NCBI GenBank assembly: GCA_947628135.1
Contig: CANQYT010000015.1
Coordinates: 1 to 34,034 of the forward strand
From: an uncultured Clostridia bacterium
GTDB taxonomy: Bacteria > Bacillota > Clostridia > Christensenellales > CAG-314
DNA: 34,034 nucleotides
Direction: 5' to 3'
Shown: positions 24,493-31,473 of the stretch, in pieces
How the letters are laid out: the number at the start of each line of letters is the position of its first letter
Position numbering within the stretch: position 1 is the first letter of the stretch
Position numbers and translations under genes: made by a program
Notes under the pieces: generated by a model
What the model saw: only the letters and a program-made list of their open reading frames with translations
What the model was told of the DNA's origin: nothing
Database searches by the model: none

Positions 24493-25875
24493 ATGATAAC
24501 GGTAGTGGGAATGGGCAGAAAAAGCGGAGATCTTACCGCGGACGGACGCGACGCCATTTTGCGCGCCGACAGCGTAGTGGTCAAGTCGGCAAAGACGCAC
24601 GTTGCCGCAACCGTCGCCGAATTGCGCGACGACGCGGTGTACTGTGACGACCTTTACGAAAGCGCGGCGAATTTCGACGAACTCAACCTCGCGATAGCCG
24701 CAAGACTCAATTCCCGCGCCGACAAAAACGTCGTATTTTGCGTTGTCGGCGAGGGCGCGGACGACACCACCGTGCAACTGCTGGACAAAGTAAACGTGAT
24801 TTGCGGCGTACCGTTGTATTCCGCCGTGACGGGCAGCAAACTTGCGGGCGGCAGCGTTTTGTACACGGCGGCTGAGTTGATCTCGGCGTATCGCGTGCTT
24901 CCCCGTCCCACCGTCGTAACCTGTATCGACGACAAATTCGTCGCGGGAGAGGTGCAACTGAAACTTTCCGAAGCGTTTGACCCCGATTCCGAAACGGTGT
25001 TTTGTTGCGGCAAGCAGGTAAAGCGTATTCCGCTGTCGGAACTGTGCAAGCAGCGTTTCGGCTACCAAGCGGCGCTGTACGTGCTTCCCAAACCGCTTAC
25101 GGAGAGGCAAACTTTCGACTACTACGACTGTTCCGAAATAATGAAAGTGCTCTGCGGTCCTGACGGCTGCCCGTGGGACAGAGAGCAAACTCACGCAAGC
25201 ATAGCGAAAAACGTCATCGAAGAGGCATACGAGTTGGCGGACGCCCTCGAAAAGGGCGACCTCGCGCACGTAACGGAGGAATTGGGCGATCTGCTTATGC
25301 AGGTGATTTTCCACATACAGATAGCGGAAAACAACGGCGAATTTGAGGCAAGCGCGGTGTATTCCGGTCTTTGCCGCAAACTGATAGACCGCCATCCGCA
25401 CGTGTTCGGCGAGGTAAAGGCGGCAAACAGCCAAGAGAGCCTGTCCGTGTGGGAAAAGCAGAAACTCAAAGAACACAAGATAGCCACCGTCACGGAAAAT
25501 ATTCTCGACGTTCCGCGCGGTATGAGCGCGCTTATGCGCTGTCAAAAGGTGTCCTCGCGCGCGTCCAAGGGCGGTTACGAATTCGAAAGTATAGAGCAAG
25601 TCGCGCAAAAGGTCACGGAGGAACTGAACGAATTTCTTTCCGCCGACGAACAAAACAAGGCTATGGAGGGCGGCGACGTGCTGTTCGCGTGCGCAAGTTT
25701 GCTGCGCCTTGCGGGCGTGGACGCGGAAACGGCTCTGCTGTTGTCCACCGAAAAGTTTGTGCGCCGCGTAACCGAGTGCGAGCGTTTGCTGTCCGAGCGC
25801 GGACAGGATTTGAAAGCAATGGACGCTCGGCAATTCGACGACCTGTGGAACGAGGCAAAGCGCAATGTCGGCTGA
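24493..25875 (+). CDS. mazG: MazG-family nucleotide pyrophosphohydrolase with methylase-like N-terminus (YabN type)
   Basis: A 460-residue fusion. Residues about 1-215 correspond to the tetrapyrrole-methylase-like domain of YabN (VVGMGRKSGDLT), but the SAM-binding glycine motifs look degraded. The MazG part starts near residue 218 with LCGPDGCPWDREQTH. Its metal-binding EExxE...ExxD pattern is IEEAYEL and TEELGDLLMQ (about 242-265). A second MazG-like segment lies near residue 375 (VTEELNEFL). MazG proteins hydrolyse NTPs to NMP and pyrophosphate and clean the pool of aberrant nucleotides. GGGAG at 24480-24484 is the ribosome binding site. The 3' end overlaps dus by 11 bases. Confidence 0.93.
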   Translation: MITVVGMGRKSGDLTADGRDAILRADSVVVKSAKTHVAATVAELRDDAVYCDDLYESAANFDELNLAIAARLNSRADKNVVFCVVGEGADDTTVQLLDKVNVICGVPLYSAVTGSKLAGGSVLYTAAELISAYRVLPRPTVVTCIDDKFVAGEVQLKLSEAFDPDSETVFCCGKQVKRIPLSELCKQRFGYQAALYVLPKPLTERQTFDYYDCSEIMKVLCGPDGCPWDREQTHASIAKNVIEEAYELADALEKGDLAHVTEELGDLLMQVIFHIQIAENNGEFEASAVYSGLCRKLIDRHPHVFGEVKAANSQESLSVWEKQKLKEHKIATVTENILDVPRGMSALMRCQKVSSRASKGGYEFESIEQVAQKVTEELNEFLSADEQNKAMEGGDVLFACASLLRLAGVDAETALLLSTEKFVRRVTECERLLSERGQDLKAMDARQFDDLWNEAKRNVG

Positions 25876-26803
25876 GGTAAAGACGATTCTCGCGCCTATG
25901 GCGGGCTACACCGATTTCGCGTTTCGCGCGATATGCCGCGATTTCGGCGTGGACCTCACCGTGACGGAGATGGTAAGCAGCAAAGCGTTGGTAATGGGCA
26001 ACGCGCTTTCCCATCGGATGCTTTTCCGCGAAAGTTGCGACCGTCCTGCGTTTTGTCAGATATTCGGGCACGAACCGAGCGTAATGGCGGATAGCGTACG
26101 ATTGCCCGAAGTTGCCGCCTACGACGGTGTGGACATAAATATGGGCTGCCCCGTCCGCAAGATAGTAAGCGGCGGCGACGGCTCTGCGCTTTTGGAAAAC
26201 CCACGACTTGCCGCGCAGTGCATTTCCGCGGTGAAAACGGCGCTGAAAGACAAACCTCTTTCGGTTAAGTTTCGTTTGGGCGTGTCGGATAGCGCAGGCG
26301 CGGTGGATTTCGCCAAGACGTGCGCCGATGCGGGAGCGGATTTCATCACGGTACACTTTCGCACGCGCAAGCAGATGTATTCGGGCAGCGCCGATTTTTC
26401 TCTTTTACAGCAAATCGCCCGCGTAGGCATTCCCGTGATAGCCAACGGCGACGTAGCGACCCGTCGGCAATGTTTGCAACTTCTGGATATGGGCGCAAGC
26501 GGCGTTGCGGTGGGCAGGGCGGCTTTGGGCAGACCCTACGTGTTTGCGCAGATAAAGGAGCGCGCGTTTCGTTTCGACGTTCTCGCGGCGATAGAGCGGC
26601 ACGTTCAACTGCTGCTCAAAGTGTTCGACGAACGCGTTGTAGTCAACGAAATGAAAAAGCACGTTTCCGCCTACCTGAAAGGCAAACGCAACGGCAAAAG
26701 CGTCGTTGTAGAAGTTATGAACGCTCGCACGCTTTCGCAAATTCTCACCCCGTGTCGCGTTTTTTTCGAAAATAACCCCAATTTGAGGATAGAAGAACAA
26801 TGA
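25865..26803 (+). CDS. dus: tRNA-dihydrouridine synthase
   Basis: An FMN enzyme that reduces uridine to dihydrouridine in tRNA. The 312-residue protein begins with ILAPMAGYTDFAFR, has the catalytic Cys95 in DINMGCPVRKI, the FMN/uridine residues Lys135 (SVKFRLG) and His164 with Arg166 (VHFRTRKQMYSG), and the glycine-rich ANGDVATR and GASGVAVGRAALGRP. The usual HGRTR motif reads HFRTR here, a small deviation. It is most like the DusB group. Start and end overlap mazG and trmL, so the four genes form one operon. Confidence 0.95.
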   Translation: MSAEVKTILAPMAGYTDFAFRAICRDFGVDLTVTEMVSSKALVMGNALSHRMLFRESCDRPAFCQIFGHEPSVMADSVRLPEVAAYDGVDINMGCPVRKIVSGGDGSALLENPRLAAQCISAVKTALKDKPLSVKFRLGVSDSAGAVDFAKTCADAGADFITVHFRTRKQMYSGSADFSLLQQIARVGIPVIANGDVATRRQCLQLLDMGASGVAVGRAALGRPYVFAQIKERAFRFDVLAAIERHVQLLLKVFDERVVVNEMKKHVSAYLKGKRNGKSVVVEVMNARTLSQILTPCRVFFENNPNLRIEEQ

Positions 26804-27285
26804 TACATATAGTGTTGGTAAAACCGGAGATCCCGCAGAATACGGGAAACATAGTGCGTACTGCGGCGGCAACGGGCAGCGTGGTGCATTTGGTACGGCC
26901 GCTCGGATTCGACACAAGCGACCGTATGCTCCGCCGCGCAGGTCTTGACTATTGGAAGGACTGCCGAATCGAATATCACGACAGTTTCGGCGAAGTGCTC
27001 GCGCAGTATCGCGACAAAGAGTTTTGGTATTTTTCCACAAAGGCGCAACGCGTACACACCGAACCGCGCTTTTCAGACGAAGTTTTTCTCGTGTTCGGCA
27101 AAGAAACGAAAGGCTTGCCCGAACAACTCATCTACGACCATTACGACCACGCCCTCCGCATACCTATGATCGCCGACACCCGCAGTCTCAATCTGTCCAA
27201 CTCCGTGGCGATAGCCGTGTACGAAGTGTTGCGGCAGCAGGGTTTTGCGGGATTCAATCTCAAAGGCAGTCTCCGCGAGTTTTGA
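26800..27285 (+). CDS. trmL: tRNA (cytidine(34)-2'-O)-methyltransferase TrmL
   Basis: A minimal SPOUT methyltransferase of 161 residues. It begins MIHIVLVKPEIPQNTGNIVRTAAATG and has GKETKGLPEQL and IPMIADTRSLNLSNSVAIAVYEVLRQ, the three motifs of the trefoil knot that binds SAM. TrmL methylates the wobble-base ribose of leucine tRNAs. The ATG overlaps the dus stop as ATGA. Two tRNA modification genes together with mazG and the flippase form the operon. No clear terminator follows. Confidence 0.95.
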   Translation: MIHIVLVKPEIPQNTGNIVRTAAATGSVVHLVRPLGFDTSDRMLRRAGLDYWKDCRIEYHDSFGEVLAQYRDKEFWYFSTKAQRVHTEPRFSDEVFLVFGKETKGLPEQLIYDHYDHALRIPMIADTRSLNLSNSVAIAVYEVLRQQGFAGFNLKGSLREF

Positions 27286-27728
27286 CGGGCGCGGTCTATT
27301 CGACGCCGAAAGCGTTGAACGCTTGACGCACCCCTTTGTTGTGCTTTTTCCGTCCTTTCGCAAGGTAAGTTGCAACCTTTTTGCCCTTTGCGCGGCAATG
27401 AGCGGCGCGGCAATCGGGTCGCTTCCCGCTTTCGAGGAGTCCGCCGTAATTGTCTCCCTGTAAAATAAAAACAGGTCTGCCTTCTTCGGTAAACCTATAA
27501 AAAAAACGTCTTGTCGGTGGGTCTGCCGAAATTTTTAACAAACCGTTACAAATAAGCAGTATTGTGTAAATATTATCGCGGCAATCGTTCGGTGCTGTTG
27601 AACTTCAAGTTTCCGTTGTACGTCCAACGGTTTTCGACAAATAACGCCGTCTCCTCCATCTTTTGCCGAAACTTCGCGCAAAAAAACAAACTATCGAAAA
27701 TTTTTTTTTACAAAGGGTATGGTATAAT
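27286..27728. other. gene-free stretch between trmL and the first XRE gene
   Basis: About 440 bases with a small hairpin (AAGCGT/ACGCTT at 27310-27324, loop TGA) but no U-tract nearby. A - strand frame at 27296-27541 would encode 81 residues from a TTG start without ribosome binding site. The peptide (FFYRFTEEGRPVFILQGDNY) does not look random, but I cannot identify it. It could be a gene remnant. The right part is AT-rich, with nine Ts at 27701-27709. Confidence 0.45.
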
Positions 27729-27753
27729 AAAAAAAACTGCCAAGGCGGGCAGT
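27729..27753 (-). terminator. terminator of the first XRE gene
   Basis: ACTGCC (27736-27741) and GGCAGT (27748-27753) form a 6-bp stem with a 6-base loop. On the - strand the eight As at 27729-27736 become a U-tract. It begins 6 bases after the stop codon of the XRE gene. Confidence 0.8.
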
Positions 27754-27759
27754 GAAAAA

Positions 27760-27975
27760 TCAGTAATCTTTGCGGTCGAGCAGCGCGTCGATATCTTCGT
27801 GAAAGTAATCGGCAATTTTGCATAGGTATTCCAAGGAGACCTCGCGCTGACAAAGCAGATAGCGGGACAGCGTGGCTTGCGGAATACCTATCGCGCGCGA
27901 CAACTCGCTTACGGACATATCGCCCATCAGAGTTTTCAGATTCTTTGCAAATTTCTGCATATACGTGCCGTTCAT
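27760..27975 (-). CDS. small XRE-family helix-turn-helix regulator (first)
   Basis: A 71-residue protein that is nearly all one HTH domain: MSVSELSRAIGIPQATLSRYL covers the HTH (about 19-39), followed by LEYLCKIADYFHEDIDALLDR, the fourth and fifth helices of the XRE fold. No effector domain. A second in-frame ATG lies at 27960, and neither has a Shine-Dalgarno sequence. It faces an unknown gene (28274-28891) across a region with two identical-type palindromes, so it probably represses its own promoter and the divergent one. A terminator follows directly. Confidence 0.88.
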   Translation of the reverse strand: MNGTYMQKFAKNLKTLMGDMSVSELSRAIGIPQATLSRYLLCQREVSLEYLCKIADYFHEDIDALLDRKDY

Positions 27976-27986
27976 ACCATTATTCT

Positions 27987-28000
27987 ATACCGTTCGGTAT
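27987..28000. promoter_or_regulatory. palindromic operator 1 of the first XRE module
   Basis: ATACCGTTCGGTAT is a 14-bp palindrome with 6-bp arms around TT. It recurs as a close copy 29 bases to the right. It lies in the leader or at the start region of the XRE gene, so binding here could block its own expression. Confidence 0.7.
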
Positions 28001-28012
28001 CGAAATATTGAC

Positions 28013-28021
28013 ATTATACCA
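28013..28021 (-). promoter_or_regulatory. extended -10 of the first XRE gene
   Basis: On the - strand TGG is followed directly by TATAAT (28013-28018). No good -35 lies 16-18 bases upstream. The -10 overlaps operator 2, and the start would be about 28006, upstream of operator 1. A second candidate, TAGAAT at 27982-27987, would start transcription at the ATG itself. Confidence 0.55.
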
Positions 28022-28029
28022 ATCGGTAT
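28016..28029. promoter_or_regulatory. palindromic operator 2 of the first XRE module
   Basis: ATACCAATCGGTAT has 5-bp arms ATACC/GGTAT and matches operator 1 at 12 of 14 positions. It sits in the spacer of the rightward promoter and over the -10 of the leftward one, so one bound dimer could shut both. Confidence 0.7.
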
Positions 28030-28142
28030 GGTACAATAAAAACGTTCTGTACAAACGGACGCGGAACGTTTGCGGCAACGGCGCGCGTATTTTGCCGCCG
28101 TTTGCAAAGCGACGTCCGACGTAAAGCCGCCGCGCCTTGCTC

Positions 28143-28165
28143 ATCGCAGGAAATTCGCCTGCGAT
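28143..28165 (+). promoter_or_regulatory. hairpin with distant T-run in the leader of the unknown gene
   Basis: ATCGCAGG (28143-28150) and CCTGCGAT (28158-28165) form a perfect 8-bp stem with a 7-base loop. Six Ts follow, but only 9 bases later (28174-28179 approximately), so it is a poor terminator and at best a weak attenuator. A second stem (GCGGCAA at 28072-28078, TTGCCGC at 28092-28098) lies upstream in the same leader. Confidence 0.35.
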
Positions 28166-28273
28166 AGCCTCGCGTTTTTTCGGTTGAGTGCGCGGGCTTT
28201 TCAAAGAAGTTTTTGCGGCAATGTCGCACAGCGCGGTGCGGCAAATATTTTGGGATATATCAAGGAGGAAACG

Positions 28274-28891
28274 ATGTGCTACGCAGATGACGCGGCGGAG
28301 TTTTACGGGTTACGCGCCGTTATGTCGCAGGTTGCAAGTTATATGGCGCAAATGGAGCGCAAGCCGAGGTATCGTTCATTCTACTGTTTGAGTACCGTGT
28401 TGCTTGCCCGTCGGCTGTTGCAGGCTGCAAACGGGTGGTTCGGCGAAAAAATCGAGCGTGGTTTGTGGCGGTATACGGATATGCTTATCTGCTTTGCCGA
28501 GGACGGCGCAACTTCTTTGTCGCCGCAGTCCGCCCTGCAACGCGTTTTGCAGGACGGCGATTCTGTCGATTGGGCGGAACACACGGCGTTTTGTCGGGTA
28601 AGCGGCGAAATAGGTCTGGGCTGTCCCGACCGCAACGCCGAGATATACGGCTTTCTGGAAAAGTTTGCCGATTACGCGTGCGGTTTGCCCTTCGAAGTTC
28701 CCTCCTGTTACGACGGAGTTATTTTACAAAATGAAACGGACAAAGCGGCGCTGAAACTGCTGCTCGACGCCAAACGTCCGAGCGCGGCGTCGCTGCGAAC
28801 GGCATTGACGAGGCGTATGGACAGCACAAGCAGGCAGTTGTTCGACAGTCTGACCTGCCTGCCCAAATACGAAAAAGAGTTGCTCGGCTGA
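28274..28891 (+). CDS. unknown protein controlled by the divergent XRE regulator
   Basis: A 205-residue soluble protein starting MCYADDAAEFYGLRAVMSQV. I recognise no family. It looks mostly helical, has several cysteines without a metal-binding pattern, no signal peptide and no membrane segment. The open frame extends upstream to 28070, but AAGGAGG at 28262-28268 clearly sets the ATG at 28274. It uses TTA twice (GGG TTA CGC, ATT TTA CAA) and TCA at least once, codons that the core genes here avoid, so it may be acquired. It has a strong promoter with an operator in it and its own terminator. Confidence 0.75.
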   Translation: MCYADDAAEFYGLRAVMSQVASYMAQMERKPRYRSFYCLSTVLLARRLLQAANGWFGEKIERGLWRYTDMLICFAEDGATSLSPQSALQRVLQDGDSVDWAEHTAFCRVSGEIGLGCPDRNAEIYGFLEKFADYACGLPFEVPSCYDGVILQNETDKAALKLLLDAKRPSAASLRTALTRRMDSTSRQLFDSLTCLPKYEKELLG

Positions 28892-28909
28892 GCAATTCTT
28901 TTGTTTTTT
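28880..28909 (+). terminator. terminator of the 205-residue unknown gene
   Basis: TTGCTC (28880-28885) and GAGCAA (28890-28895) form a 6-bp stem with loop GGCT that includes the stop codon, followed by a T-rich tract (TTCTTTTGTTTTTT, 28896-28909). Confidence 0.72.
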
Positions 28910-28932
28910 GGCGTATTTTTGTTTTTTACGCC

Positions 28933-28961
28933 TTGAATTGTCGCTTATATTGTAGTAAAAT
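28933..28961 (+). promoter_or_regulatory. promoter of the esterase gene
   Basis: TTGAAT at 28933-28938, a 17-base spacer and TAAAAT at 28956-28961. The start would be about 28968, about 43 bases before the ATG at 29011. Confidence 0.65.
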
Positions 28962-29010
28962 ATAGTCGAAGAAGTGTTTTTTTGTCCGAAACGGGCAACA
29001 GGGGGCTGAT

Positions 29011-29841
29011 ATGGCGAGTATAGAGAATTTCGATATGGAGATAACCACGCTCAAACGTATGCGCACGGTGTGGGTGTATTTGCCCGACAACTACTCTCCA
29101 AAGGGGGAGGGTTTTCCCGTCATTTATATGCACGACGGACAAAATCTGTTTTACGACAATCTCACGGCTTTCGGTACGGCGTGGCACGTGGACAAGGTGT
29201 TTCAAGACATCTACCGCAGTACGGGAATGAGCTGTATTGTGGTGGGCGTGGAGTGCAACGACAAGGTGCGCCTGTCCGAGTACAGTCCGTGGGGGATAAA
29301 CCCTCTCGCGTTCAAGCAAAAGCGCACCGCGGCAAAGGACAAGCAGAACCGCGGCGGCGAAGGCGCAAAGTATGCGGAGTGGTTTGCCAACGTACTCAAA
29401 CCCCACATCGACAGCCGCTACAACACCGACAGACAGCGTATGGCTACGGCGGTTGCGGGCAGCAGTATGGGCGGGCTTATCAGTTGCTATCTGGGTCTGA
29501 AATATCAGCGCATTTACGAAACTATGGGCTTGTTTTCCACCTATACGGAGTTCAATCAACCCGCATTCAACCGTTTTGAAAGCCGCACCGTGCAAAATCT
29601 GCCTCAGCACGCTTTCATCTACGTCGGCGGCAAGGAGTGGGGCAATCAAGACCCCGTCGGCAACAGACGTATGGTGGCAAGTTCCGTCGCGCTTTACGAC
29701 AGGTTGGTAAAGCGAGAGGTGTGCTGCGAACTTGCCGTGGACAGCGAACTTATCCATTACGAAACGGCGTGGGAGGCATATTTCCGTCCGTTTGCCGAGC
29801 ATTTTTTGCAACGCTACCGCGACTATCGCAAAAAACAGTGA
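29011..29841 (+). CDS. alpha/beta-hydrolase, putative esterase (esterase D / Fes-like)
   Basis: A 276-residue cytoplasmic alpha/beta hydrolase. VWVYLPDNYSPKGEGFPVIYMHDGQNLF is the opening of the putative esterase family (S-formylglutathione hydrolase, enterochelin esterase and feruloyl esterase relatives). The nucleophile elbow is VAGSSMGGLIS (GxSxG), with a likely catalytic His in SELIHYETAW near the C-terminus; the acid residue is less certain. The natural substrate cannot be read from the sequence. AGGGGG at 29000-29005 is the ribosome binding site. It is a single gene with its own promoter. Confidence 0.85.
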   Translation: MASIENFDMEITTLKRMRTVWVYLPDNYSPKGEGFPVIYMHDGQNLFYDNLTAFGTAWHVDKVFQDIYRSTGMSCIVVGVECNDKVRLSEYSPWGINPLAFKQKRTAAKDKQNRGGEGAKYAEWFANVLKPHIDSRYNTDRQRMATAVAGSSMGGLISCYLGLKYQRIYETMGLFSTYTEFNQPAFNRFESRTVQNLPQHAFIYVGGKEWGNQDPVGNRRMVASSVALYDRLVKREVCCELAVDSELIHYETAWEAYFRPFAEHFLQRYRDYRKKQ

Positions 29842-29890
29842 TTTTTTGCGCGAGTATTTTGCGGCTTTGAAGAAACGATCCGCGCTTTTG

Positions 29891-29919
29891 TTTACAAAAC
29901 TGCGCGTTTATTGTATAAT
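29891..29919 (+). promoter_or_regulatory. promoter of maf
   Basis: TTTACA at 29891-29896, a 17-base spacer and the consensus TATAAT at 29914-29919. The start would be about 29926, only 1-3 bases before the ATG at 29928, so the maf message should be leaderless or nearly so. Confidence 0.82.
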
Positions 29920-29927
29920 TTTACCGT

Positions 29928-30479
29928 ATGCAACTGATACTCGCAAGCAGTTCGCCGCGCAGGCGCGAACTTATGTTGAAACTCGGCTACCCGTTCGACG
30001 TGATTCCCGCCGTAGGCGAAGAAGTGAGCAAAGCCGTCCAACCGACGGAAGTGGTAAAGGAACTTGCCTCTCGCAAGGCTGAGGAAATTTACGCCGCTCA
30101 CCCCGAAGCGGCGGTGATAGGTTGCGACACGGTGGTGGACCTCTGCGGCAGGATATTGGGCAAACCGCGCGATCGCGATGACGCGTTTGCGATGTTGCGC
30201 GCCCTTTCCGGCAACGTCCACTATGTACATACGGGCGTGTGCGTACTCAGTCCCGTAGGCAATTGGCTGTTCTGCGACAGCACCGAGGTGCGCTTTCGGC
30301 GTCTGTCCGAGGAAGAGATCGCGCGCTACGTGGACTCGGGCGAAGCGTTCGGCAAGGCGGGGGCGTACGGAATACAGGACAGCAACTTCACGGAAAGTTA
30401 TTCGGGCGATTACGACAACGTGGTCGGAATGCCCGTGTACCGTTTGAAAACAATTTTGGAAACAATCTACAAAAGGTGA
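29928..30479 (+). CDS. maf: Maf-family nucleoside triphosphate pyrophosphatase
   Basis: A 183-residue protein beginning LILASSSPRRRELM, the diagnostic Maf start, with the catalytic Asp67 in VIGCDTVV, GKPRDRDDAFAML and YGIQDSNFTESYSGDYDNVVGMPV. Maf proteins hydrolyse non-canonical or modified NTPs (dTTP, UTP, m5UTP and relatives) and are linked to septum control. No Shine-Dalgarno precedes the ATG (AATTTTACCGT). Its position before an MreB-like gene recalls the maf-radC-mreB order of Bacillus, without radC. Confidence 0.95.
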   Translation: MQLILASSSPRRRELMLKLGYPFDVIPAVGEEVSKAVQPTEVVKELASRKAEEIYAAHPEAAVIGCDTVVDLCGRILGKPRDRDDAFAMLRALSGNVHYVHTGVCVLSPVGNWLFCDSTEVRFRRLSEEEIARYVDSGEAFGKAGAYGIQDSNFTESYSGDYDNVVGMPVYRLKTILETIYKR

Positions 30480-30483
30480 TAAT

Positions 30484-31446
30484 ATGGCAAATTACGAATT
30501 GGTTTTCGATTTGGGGTCGGCATATGTGTCGGCAGGCAGCAAAAAAGACGGTTTTACCGACAAGATACCCGCCGTTGTGGCGGTATCGACGGACTCCAAG
30601 CAAATTGTGGGCGTGGGCGTAGACGCGATACGTCTCGGCAACACTGTCGGCAGCGGTGTAAAACTCACTCATCCCATTTTGGAGGGCGCTATTATCGACG
30701 CAGACGGCGCAAAGGCGCTTATTTCAGCGTTGCTCAACCGCCTTGTCAACTACAAGATGAGCGCGTTCAGCCGTTACAACGTCACTTGCGCGATACCCTG
30801 CGGTATGATAAGCAGCGACAAAAACACCATCGAAACGGTCTTTCTCGGGTTGGGCGCAAAGCAGGTCAATTTCATCGAAGCGCCCATCGCCGACAGCGCG
30901 TATCTGTTCAAGGAATTTCGCACGCGTCAAGGGATAATCGTAGACGTGGGATACGACTGCACGGATCTCGCCATCGTATCCGCCAACACGATCGCGGCGG
31001 GCTGCACCCTCTATTACAGCGGAAAGAATCTCACCGAAGCGATTTCCGAGCGTATTCGTTCCAAGTATATGATACAACTCGGACGGGACGCCGCCGAATA
31101 TCTCAAACTCAATTGCGCCAGCCTTTACCCCAACGATTCCACCGTGGTAAGCGTAACCGGCACAAACACTCAGTCGGGCGTGTCGGAGCATGTAAACGTA
31201 AGCAGCAAGGAGTTGTACGACACCTGCGTGGAGTTCGTGCGTAAATACGTTCGGATAATTCGCAGTCTGGTGGACAGCGTAAGGGGCGATCTCGCGTCCC
31301 TCGTACACAGCGACGGCGTAATGCTTTGCGGCGGCGGTGCGCAACTTGCGGGGCTGGATATGTTTTTGCAAAGCGAATTGGGCTTGCCCGTGTACGTGGC
31401 GACCTATCCCGACGAAGTGACGTTGCGCGGTCTTTTGGAACTGTAA
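30484..31446 (+). CDS. diverged MreB-family actin-like protein
   Basis: A 320-residue actin-like ATPase fold. The phosphate-1 loop is FDLGSAYVSAGS (8-19; MreB has DLGTANTLVY). Residues 131-139 read IEAPIADSA where MreB has IEEPMAAAI. The phosphate-2 loop is VDVGYDCTDLAIVS (153-166; MreB has VDIGGGTTEVA), with two glycines lost. The adenosine motif VMLCGGGAQLAGLD (279-292) and GLPVYVATYPDE are well kept. It therefore may bind nucleotide but hydrolyse it poorly. MreB organises cell-wall synthesis; mreC and mreD are absent here. AAGGTGAT at 30472-30479 is the ribosome binding site, and maf ends 4 bases before the start. Confidence 0.82.
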   Translation: MANYELVFDLGSAYVSAGSKKDGFTDKIPAVVAVSTDSKQIVGVGVDAIRLGNTVGSGVKLTHPILEGAIIDADGAKALISALLNRLVNYKMSAFSRYNVTCAIPCGMISSDKNTIETVFLGLGAKQVNFIEAPIADSAYLFKEFRTRQGIIVDVGYDCTDLAIVSANTIAAGCTLYYSGKNLTEAISERIRSKYMIQLGRDAAEYLKLNCASLYPNDSTVVSVTGTNTQSGVSEHVNVSSKELYDTCVEFVRKYVRIIRSLVDSVRGDLASLVHSDGVMLCGGGAQLAGLDMFLQSELGLPVYVATYPDEVTLRGLLEL

Positions 31447-31473
31447 GCGAACTTCGCCCCGACAAATGACAAG

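Larger units (their letters stand above)
28008..28037 (+). promoter_or_regulatory. promoter of the 205-residue unknown gene
   Basis: The consensus TTGACA at 28008-28013 and TACAAT at 28032-28037 (18-base spacer), with TGG directly before the -10. The start would be about 28044, leaving a leader of about 230 bases. Operator 2 fills the spacer, which predicts repression by the divergent XRE protein. Confidence 0.8.

Noticed and set aside
27296..27541. 81-codon frame on the - strand
   Set aside because: TTG start without ribosome binding site or clear promoter, and no family. The peptide composition is not absurd, so a remnant is possible, but there is not enough to call a gene.
27720..27728. 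TGG-TATAAT extended -10 on the + strand
   Set aside because: No -35 at proper distance (TTTACA at 27707-27712 is only 10 bases away). It would transcribe antisense to the XRE gene through its terminator. It probably reflects the A-rich U-tract of that terminator.
27562..27825. 87-codon frame on the + strand
   Set aside because: Overlaps the terminator and 3' part of the first XRE gene in antisense; low-complexity, no ribosome binding site.
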